Below are positions 59,073-64,000 of a DNA stretch of 64,000 bases, in pieces. The DNA lies in contig NZ_KB911602.1 in assembly GCF_000383615.1 (NCBI RefSeq), positions 83,896-147,895 on the forward strand, given 5' to 3'. Below the pieces are notes generated by a model. That model saw nothing but the letters and a program-made list of their open reading frames with translations, did no database searches and was not told where the DNA came from. Source of the DNA: Streptomyces canus 299MFChir4.1. GTDB taxonomy: Bacteria > Actinomycetota > Actinomycetes > Streptomycetales > Streptomycetaceae. Every line of letters begins with the position of its first letter. Position 1 is the stretch's first letter. The translations under genes and the position numbers were made by a program.

Positions 59073-62000
59073 ACACGTGCAGGTCCGTGTTCCGCGGCAG
59101 CTTCACGCTCGCGATCCGCTTGCCCTCCGGTGCGGTGAACGGCTTGGTGGCGAAGACGTACGTGGCCACCGGGTCCCGGTCCGCGCCCGCCACGTTGCGA
59201 TACGCGGCGCGGGCGACGACCTCGTTGCCGTACTGGACGGTGCCGCCCCCTCCCCCGACGGTCCAGTCGGTGAAGGCGAGTTCGACCGTGCCGGTGCTGC
59301 CGTCGGTGTAGGTCACGGTGGCCTGGCTCTGCTGGTTGCCGTTGACCGCGCTGCCGACGAAGGACAACCGACCGACCGGCTGGGCCAGTTGGACGGTCTG
59401 GCCGGACCCGGTCGCGTTGTCGGGCCGACCGCCTGGTGAGTTCGGCCAGGTGAAGGACAGGCCGTCGACCGTGCCCTGCCCGCCCGGCGTGAGACCGGCC
59501 GCTGCCAGCGCCTGACGCGAGTAACTCCAGCCGCCGCCGTCGTAGTCGGCCTCGTCGTGGTCACCGGAGTCGTCCGAGATCCCGGTGTTGTCGTAGGCGG
59601 CGAGGAGGGTGCCGGGTGCGGCGACCGTGAGGGACACGGGTTGCTCGTACGTGGTGCCGTCCGAGGTGACGGCGACCGTGATGTCGTAGAAGCCCTGCGC
59701 GGTGCCCTCGGTGGTGCTGAGGGTGATCTCCTGGGAGCCGTCGACCACCGTGCCCTCGGCGGGGCTCGCTGTGATGCCTTCCGGTGTCCTGACGCGGAAG
59801 CGGACCTCGGGGCCCGCGCCGTCGCCGCTCAGCGACAACGCGCGGACACCGGTCTTCGTGCTGGCGCCCGGCGCGACCGTCGCCGCGGTCGGGCCGACAC
59901 CGATCTGGTACGGCTGCTCGCCCGCGCGGAAGGACGGCGGGGCCGCGTCAGCTCCCCAGGCCGGGGCGGGCTCGGTGGACAGGGTGTAGTCCAGCCGGCC
60001 GCCGTCCCGCACGAAGGAGGCGGGGAGCCAGGGTGCCTCACTTGTACGGCCGTCGACCTTCAGGGAGTGGACGTACGGCGCGTCGGCGGCCGCTCCCTCC
60101 GCGCGGACGGAGATGTCGTTGCCGTAGGGGCGGTCGATCTCGATGCGCGGGAACAGCGGTGAGGAGAGGACCAGTTCGGACCGGGACGGCACCTGGGGGT
60201 ACATGCCGAGCGCGGAGAAGACGTACCAGGACGACATCGCGCCGAGGTCGTCGTTGCCGGGGATGCCGCCCGGCTGGGTCGACCAGAGCTGTCGCATCGC
60301 GGCGCGGACGGTCTCCTGGGTCTTGTGGGGGGCGCCCGCGTAGGCGTACAGGTACGGGACGTTGATCGACGGCTCGTTGTCCAGCTCGGACTTGTCGCCG
60401 CCGTTGCCGGTGAAGGCCCAGTCGCCCTTCTCGTCGTGGAAGAAGGAGTCGAGGCGGCCGAGGGCCTTGTCGCGGCCGCCCATCGCGGCGAACAGACCCG
60501 CCGGGTCGTGCTGGACCATCCAGGTGTACTGGGCCGCCGTCCCCTCGACGAACCCGTTGCCGGTGGCCGGGGTGAAGCCGGTGACCCAACTGCCGTCCGC
60601 CTTGCGGTTGGCGATGTACCCGCCGCTCGGGTCGGCGGCGATGTTGAAGGTGTTCTGCCACCACTGGGATCTCTTGGTGAAGGCTGCCGCGGTGTCCTTC
60701 TCCCCCGCCGCGCGGGCGAGTTGGGAGAGCGCGAAGTCGGCGCCGGACATCTCCAGGGTCTCGGCGGCACCGCCCCAGGCGTTGGAGACGGACGGCATGT
60801 AGTGCAGCTTCAGGTACTTGTCGAGGGAGGGGCGCTGACCGACGGACAGCACGGGCTTCCCCGCCGCCGACAGGTCCTGTTCCGTGGGGACCGTGGCCGC
60901 CCGGACGAGCGAGTCCAGAGCGCCGTGCAGGTCGAAGCCGGTGCCGCCGAAGGCGCGGATGCCGGCCAGGGCGATGGGTGAGGGGTCGCCGTTCATGACG
61001 TGGGTGCCGCTCGCGCCGTGCAGCCAGCGGTCCCAGACGCCGCCGTTCTGCCGGGCCAGTTCGTACAGGGACTGCGCCACGTCCGAGCCGGTGCGCGCGT
61101 CGAGCAGGGTCAGCAGCTGCACCTGGCCGCGGTAGACGTCCCAGCCGGAGAAGGTGCCGTACTGGGCCCGGTGGCCGCGGGCGACGCGGTGCACCTCGTC
61201 GTCGCTCCCCCGGTATCTGCCGTCGGCGTCGCTGATGACATTGGGGTGGAGGAGGGCGTGGTAGAGCGCGGTGTAGAAGGTGATGCGCTCGTCGTCGGTG
61301 CCGCCACCGACACGGATCGCCCGCAGCCGGTCACGCCAGGCGCGGCGGGCCGCGTCGCGCACCGCGTCGAAGGAGCGCCGGGACGGGTTCTCCGCGGCGA
61401 GGTTGGCCTCCGCGCCCGCCCGGCTGACGTACGAGATCCCGATCTTGACGCCTACCTGCTCGGTGCCGGGCGCGAACTGGACGTATCCGCCCGCCCCCTT
61501 GCCCGCGACGGGCCGCCCCTCCTGGGAGAAGCCGCCGGTGCCGCCGGAGGCCTTGAGGGACCCGGGGGTGAGCGTGTCGTCCTGCCAGGTGCCGGTGGCC
61601 GCGAAGGGACGGTCGAAGTGGGCGGTGAAATGGAGGGTGTAGTAGGCGCGCCGGCCTTCCGGGTCGAGGTAGCCGCAGAAGTTGCCCGAGGTGACCGAGC
61701 CGGAGACGGTCCGGGTCTCCGGGTCGATCTCGACCGTCGAACCGGCGGAGCCCACCTCGGAGTTGGCGGTACGGAACAGCAGTGCGGCGGGCTTGTCGGC
61801 CGGGTAGGTGAAGCGGGCGGACCCGGTGCGGGCGGTGGCGGCGAGGTCGGCGGTGACGCCGGAGTCGAGGCCCACCTTGTAGTGGCCGGGCTCCGCGGTC
61901 TCGTCGGCGTGGCTGAAGCCGGCCGCGTACACCGCGTCCTTGGTGTCGCTCGCCGGGGACGAGGTGACCTCGCCGGCGAAGGGGAAGAGCGGGATGTCAC

Positions 62001-62322
62001 CACTGCCGCCGGCGCAGCCCGTACCGGACATGTGGGTGAGGCTGAAGCCGCGGACGCGGGTGGCGTCGTACAGGTAACCGCCGGGTGCGGCGGTGCGGGT
62101 GGCGTCGCCCCGGGTGTTCTCCGGGCTGAAGGAGAACATGCCGAACGGGGTGACGGCGCCGGGGAAGACGTTGCCGCCGTTCTTCGTGCCGATGAGCGGG
62201 TTCACGTAGGCGGTCGGGTCGTCGACGAGACCGGGTGGCGCGGCGGGGGCCGCGAGGGCGGGGGTGGCGCCGGTGGCCGCGAGAACGGCCGCCAGCAGCA
62301 GGGACGTAGGACGGAAACGCAT
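59053..62322 (-). CDS. Secreted GH92 alpha-mannosidase
   Basis: 1089 residues from ATG 62322, with AGGAGG upstream. A signal peptide (1-24, ending ALAAPA) is followed directly by the GH92 N-terminal domain: VNPLIGTKNGGNVFPGAVTPFGMFSFSPENT and FSLTHMSGTGCAGGSGDIPLFPF. The catalytic domain has FSGWDVYRGQVQLLTLLD, PYLYAYAGAPHKTQETVR and GIPGNDDLGAMSSWYVFSALGMYP with the conserved acid. The last 250 residues are an Ig-like domain plus a beta-sandwich (LLAAYDNTGISDDSGDHDEADYDGGGWSYSRQAL), probably sugar-binding. It differs in layout from the GH92 enzyme at 45741 and is the more typical form. Two LacI-type dyads lie upstream. It overlaps the restored esterase frame by 20 bases at the 3' ends. Confidence 0.92.
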   Translation of the reverse strand: MRFRPTSLLLAAVLAATGATPALAAPAAPPGLVDDPTAYVNPLIGTKNGGNVFPGAVTPFGMFSFSPENTRGDATRTAAPGGYLYDATRVRGFSLTHMSGTGCAGGSGDIPLFPFAGEVTSSPASDTKDAVYAAGFSHADETAEPGHYKVGLDSGVTADLAATARTGSARFTYPADKPAALLFRTANSEVGSAGSTVEIDPETRTVSGSVTSGNFCGYLDPEGRRAYYTLHFTAHFDRPFAATGTWQDDTLTPGSLKASGGTGGFSQEGRPVAGKGAGGYVQFAPGTEQVGVKIGISYVSRAGAEANLAAENPSRRSFDAVRDAARRAWRDRLRAIRVGGGTDDERITFYTALYHALLHPNVISDADGRYRGSDDEVHRVARGHRAQYGTFSGWDVYRGQVQLLTLLDARTGSDVAQSLYELARQNGGVWDRWLHGASGTHVMNGDPSPIALAGIRAFGGTGFDLHGALDSLVRAATVPTEQDLSAAGKPVLSVGQRPSLDKYLKLHYMPSVSNAWGGAAETLEMSGADFALSQLARAAGEKDTAAAFTKRSQWWQNTFNIAADPSGGYIANRKADGSWVTGFTPATGNGFVEGTAAQYTWMVQHDPAGLFAAMGGRDKALGRLDSFFHDEKGDWAFTGNGGDKSELDNEPSINVPYLYAYAGAPHKTQETVRAAMRQLWSTQPGGIPGNDDLGAMSSWYVFSALGMYPQVPSRSELVLSSPLFPRIEIDRPYGNDISVRAEGAAADAPYVHSLKVDGRTSEAPWLPASFVRDGGRLDYTLSTEPAPAWGADAAPPSFRAGEQPYQIGVGPTAATVAPGASTKTGVRALSLSGDGAGPEVRFRVRTPEGITASPAEGTVVDGSQEITLSTTEGTAQGFYDITVAVTSDGTTYEQPVSLTVAAPGTLLAAYDNTGISDDSGDHDEADYDGGGWSYSRQALAAAGLTPGGQGTVDGLSFTWPNSPGGRPDNATGSGQTVQLAQPVGRLSFVGSAVNGNQQSQATVTYTDGSTGTVELAFTDWTVGGGGGTVQYGNEVVARAAYRNVAGADRDPVATYVFATKPFTAPEGKRIASVKLPRNTDLHVFTLAVD

Positions 62323-62483
62323 GACGCGGCCCCTCCTCCTTCGGACGGGTCGCGCACCACAGGTCGCACAAGCCGCAGGGACAGTAACGTGCGCCACGCG
62401 TATCACGGAAGGGTGCGTACGGCGGAGGGGACGCACGAGGGTGTCGCCCGGTCGGCCGGTCCGGCCATTTCCCCAACTTATTT

Positions 62484-62541
62484 GACATCGTTGTCCGTTG
62501 GCGCGGTAGAGTCATGTATAGACCACTCGACAACGTTGTCG
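62484..62541. promoter_or_regulatory. Two LacI-type operators upstream of the second GH92 gene
   Basis: GACATCGTTGTC (62484-62495, one mismatch) and CGACAACGTTGTCG (62528-62541, perfect) are 45 bases apart, about four helical turns, so both face the same side of the DNA. They flank TTGACA (62482) and TAGAGT (62507), a possible rightward promoter with a 19-base spacer; a leftward promoter for the GH92 gene is less clear. ATGTATAGACCA (62514-62525) between them is weakly DasR-like. Confidence 0.65.
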
Positions 62542-62613
62542 CGCGTCGGGTCGTCACAAGCCATGCACCATCCGTGCCTGCCATCACCCCCCTCGTGCCG
62601 GCACGGCTCGCCC

Positions 62614-62640
62614 ACCCGGTGGCGCACAGCCCCACCGGGT
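62614..62640. terminator. Hairpin downstream of the LPMO gene
   Basis: ACCCGGTGG (62614-62622) pairs perfectly with 62632-62640 across a 9-base loop, with CGTGCCGGCACG (62595-62606) as a second dyad beyond. It lies 87 bases after the LPMO stop on the reverse strand. The 404-base gap between the LPMO and GH92 genes holds this hairpin, the tandem repeats and the operators, and no gene. Confidence 0.5.
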
Positions 62641-62663
62641 CCGCCCTGAGCGCAAGGTTCGAG

Positions 62664-62723
62664 CGTGTTTCTGACGCTCGTGTTTTTGACGCCCGCGATT
62701 CCGACGCTCGTGGTTCTGACGGT
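62664..62723. repeat. Four imperfect 15-bp tandem repeats
   Basis: Units start at 62664, 62679, 62694 and 62709: CGTGTTTCTGACGCT, CGTGTTTTTGACGCC, CGCGATTCCGACGCT and CGTGGTTCTGACGGT. They begin 3 bases after the LPMO stop on the reverse strand. Fifteen bases equal five codons: in the LPMO frame past the stop they read like V-x-N/T-T-S pentapeptides, as if a former coding tail or linker repeat was left outside the gene. Confidence 0.7.
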
Positions 62724-62726
62724 GAC

Positions 62727-63791
62727 TCAGCCGACGCGGCAGGGAAGGGTCGTGGCCGTGTCGCCTCCGGAGCCGGTGACGACGTAGCCGAACGTCGTAC
62801 TCTGCCCCGGGCTGAGCGAGCCGTTCCAGTTGGAGTTGTGGACCATCACGTCCTGGCCGGTGTAGGTGGCGTTGCCGTTCCAGAGACTGTCGACCTTCTG
62901 TCCGGCCGGCAGGTTCCAGTCGACCATCCAGCCCAGCATCGGGACGTCGCCGGAGTTGGTGACGGTCACCTCGGACTGGTAGCCGCCGCTCCAACTGCCC
63001 GTGGTCTTGCGGGTGGCCGTGCAGGTGCCCGGTACGGGTTCGGTCGGGTTGCCCGGCTCGTGGATGCCGGTGACCTCTCCGTTGCCGCCGTCGAAGACGA
63101 CGTCGGAGCAGGAGTAGAAGGTCTCCGCGCTGTCCGAGCGCTGCCAGACCATGTAGATGATGTGGCGGCCGGACTTGTTCGCCGGGAGCTGCCCGGTCCA
63201 GGAGTAGTTGGCCTCGACCGTACCCGGGCTGCCGTGGAGCGGCGGGTGGTCGACGCTGAGGAACGGCTGGGACTCCATGTCGTCCCAGGTGAGGGTCTTC
63301 TTCGGGTCGAAGCCGTCCTTGGTGACGTAGACGTAGAACCAACCCGGGTGCGCGGCCCAGGCGTTGTAGGAGAAGTCGACCGTCTTGCCCGCGGTGAGGT
63401 GGGTGAGCGGCCAGTCGTCGCGGGCGGCGTTGAAGCCGGTGAAGTTGGGGTTGCCGCCGCTGCACAGCTGGCCGTCCGGGACGAAGCCGCGGGTGCGGCC
63501 GGCGCCGTCCGAGCGGAGCACGGAGAACCAGTTGTAGAACGGGGTGGTGCCGCTGACCGCCTGCGCGTTCTTGCAGGCCGGGTTGACCGGTTTGATCTCA
63601 CCGGTGTCGGTCAGCGCGTCCTGCCAGCACAGGAAGGTGCGGCTGGCGGGCTTCATGGGGGTGCCGTGGGCCTCGGCCTTGACGCCGGCCGTGAGGACCA
63701 GGCTGAAGGCGGGGATGGTGGCCAGGAGGGAGACGAGGACCAGGAAGAGGGCTCTGGGGCGCGTCACCCTCGATAACTTTGTCAGGATCAT
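62727..63791 (-). CDS. AA10 lytic polysaccharide monooxygenase with CBM2
   Basis: 354 residues. Signal peptide residues 1-41 (cut after AEA) leave His42 as mature N-terminus, the first ligand of the copper histidine brace; H148 in NAWAAHPGWFYVYV is the second. The domain resembles cellulose-active C1 oxidisers such as S. coelicolor LPMO10C (PASRTFLCWQDA, NPACKNAQAVSG, YNWFSVLRSDGAGRTRGFVPDGQLCSGG, FYSCSDVVFDGGNGEVTGI). A short Pro-rich linker leads to CBM2 (about 255-354: TGSWSGGYQSEVTVTNSGDVPMLGWMVDWNLPAGQ) with binding Trp residues. A perfect CebR box and a good promoter lie upstream, so it is probably induced by cellobiose. ATG 63791 is chosen; ATG 63863 would add residues before the signal. 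Confidence 0.94.
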   Translation of the reverse strand: MILTKLSRVTRPRALFLVLVSLLATIPAFSLVLTAGVKAEAHGTPMKPASRTFLCWQDALTDTGEIKPVNPACKNAQAVSGTTPFYNWFSVLRSDGAGRTRGFVPDGQLCSGGNPNFTGFNAARDDWPLTHLTAGKTVDFSYNAWAAHPGWFYVYVTKDGFDPKKTLTWDDMESQPFLSVDHPPLHGSPGTVEANYSWTGQLPANKSGRHIIYMVWQRSDSAETFYSCSDVVFDGGNGEVTGIHEPGNPTEPVPGTCTATRKTTGSWSGGYQSEVTVTNSGDVPMLGWMVDWNLPAGQKVDSLWNGNATYTGQDVMVHNSNWNGSLSPGQSTTFGYVVTGSGGDTATTLPCRVG

Positions 63792-63888
63792 GACAGTCCA
63801 GTCCGTTCCTTGAGGTACGGGCCGTGCGGGGTGTGTGTGGTTGCCGTGGGATGGGAGCTTCATGCGGGCGGGTTCCGGTCCGTCCGTA

Positions 63889-63902
63889 TGGGAGCGCTCC
63901 CA
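63889..63902. promoter_or_regulatory. CebR/CelR operator
   Basis: TGGGAGCGCTCCCA is the perfect 14-bp CebR site known from cellulase genes of Streptomyces and relatives. It lies 15 bases downstream of the LPMO -10 box on the reverse strand, where bound repressor would block transcription until cellobiose or cellotriose is present. Confidence 0.93.
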
Positions 63903-63917
63903 CCCCACGTGTTGCGG

Positions 63918-63946
63918 AAGGTAGCGCGAAGTGGGGCGGGTGTAAA
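63918..63946 (-). promoter_or_regulatory. Promoter of the LPMO gene
   Basis: On the reverse strand TTTACA (63941-63946), a 17-base spacer and TACCTT (63918-63923) form a good sigma-70-type promoter, giving a leader of about 120 bases that includes the CebR site. Beyond it, 63947-64000 is G-rich without a recognisable feature. Confidence 0.75.
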
Positions 63947-64000
63947 CAGGTGGCGGCGGTTCGTGGGGGGATTGTGGGTTGGGGGTGGGTGGGGGCGGGG

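Noticed and set aside
62514..63776. Long forward frame antisense to the LPMO gene, with an apparent rightward promoter in front
   Set aside because: The product is low-complexity and the LPMO on the other strand is certain. The TTGACA/TAGAGT pair has a 19-base spacer and may be coincidental.
1..64000. tRNA/rRNA genes, CRISPR arrays, prophage, intact transposases, replication origin
   Set aside because: I looked for cloverleaf T-loop sequence, spaced repeats and integrase or transposase motifs on both strands and saw none that could be supported.

Overview
The window is high-GC actinobacterial DNA and almost certainly chromosome of a Streptomyces. The reasons are GTG/TTG starts, AGGAGG-type ribosome sites, Tat and lipoprotein exports, TIGR04222/DUF4349/DUF3000 families, an ATPase-less NgcEFG-type importer, a Rok7B7-like regulator and a CebR-type operator. 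From memory, the gene order hemQ-hemY...hemE-DUF3000-response regulator-rnd-fadAB...dxs-xylose ABC-rok7B7-ngcEFG matches the SCO6005-SCO6045 region of S. coelicolor read in reverse. No rRNA, tRNA, CRISPR array, prophage or intact IS was seen.

Layout. 1-10 kb: the 3' end of zapE, a small secreted protein, a beta-carbonic anhydrase coupled to a SulP anion transporter, an SPFH protein, a PhoX-like Tat protein, polyphosphate kinase 2, a FAD/Rieske oxidoreductase, a polysaccharide deacetylase lipoprotein, a small ORF carrying an in-frame repeat element, and a Pth2-like hydrolase. 10-14 kb: remnants of a tetR gene and a TIGR03086 gene, then the least understood part: a DUF692 (MNIO, multinuclear iron oxygenase-type) enzyme, a DUF4142 membrane protein and a TIGR04222 membrane protein. 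14-31 kb: housekeeping genes for peptidase, coproporphyrin-type haem synthesis (hemQ, hemY/cgoX, hemE), DUF4349 lipoprotein, flavin disulfide reductase, rhomboid protease, orphan response regulator, RNase D and fatty-acid beta-oxidation (fadA-fadB). A fused scar of a lost LacI/sugar-transporter locus lies just before fadA. 31-37 kb: NYN-like protein, ArnT-like glycosyltransferase, amino-acid permease and dxs.

37-64 kb is a carbohydrate-acquisition region. It holds a xylose-type CUT2 ABC importer (xylFGH) beside a ROK regulator, and a GlcNAc/chitobiose importer (ngcEFG). A large GH92 alpha-mannosidase is followed by a GH67 alpha-glucuronidase. A translationally coupled operon of two permeases, a binding lipoprotein, a DUF624 protein and GH42 beta-galactosidase comes next, then an acetyl-xylan-esterase-like gene with a frameshift, a second GH92 enzyme, and an AA10 lytic polysaccharide monooxygenase with CBM2 preceded by a perfect CebR box. 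Both CUT1 importers lack an ATPase and presumably use MsiK encoded elsewhere.

Regulatory DNA is unusually legible here. The two GH92 loci share a LacI-type palindrome (GACAACGTTGTC). The GH42 operon has a strong promoter followed by CGAAACTTTCG. ngcE has a DasR-like site over its -10 box. Both solute-binding-protein genes are followed by strong intercistronic hairpins. Several housekeeping genes look leaderless, with TANNNT 6-7 nt before the start codon. All statements rest on reading the sequence; no database search was run.
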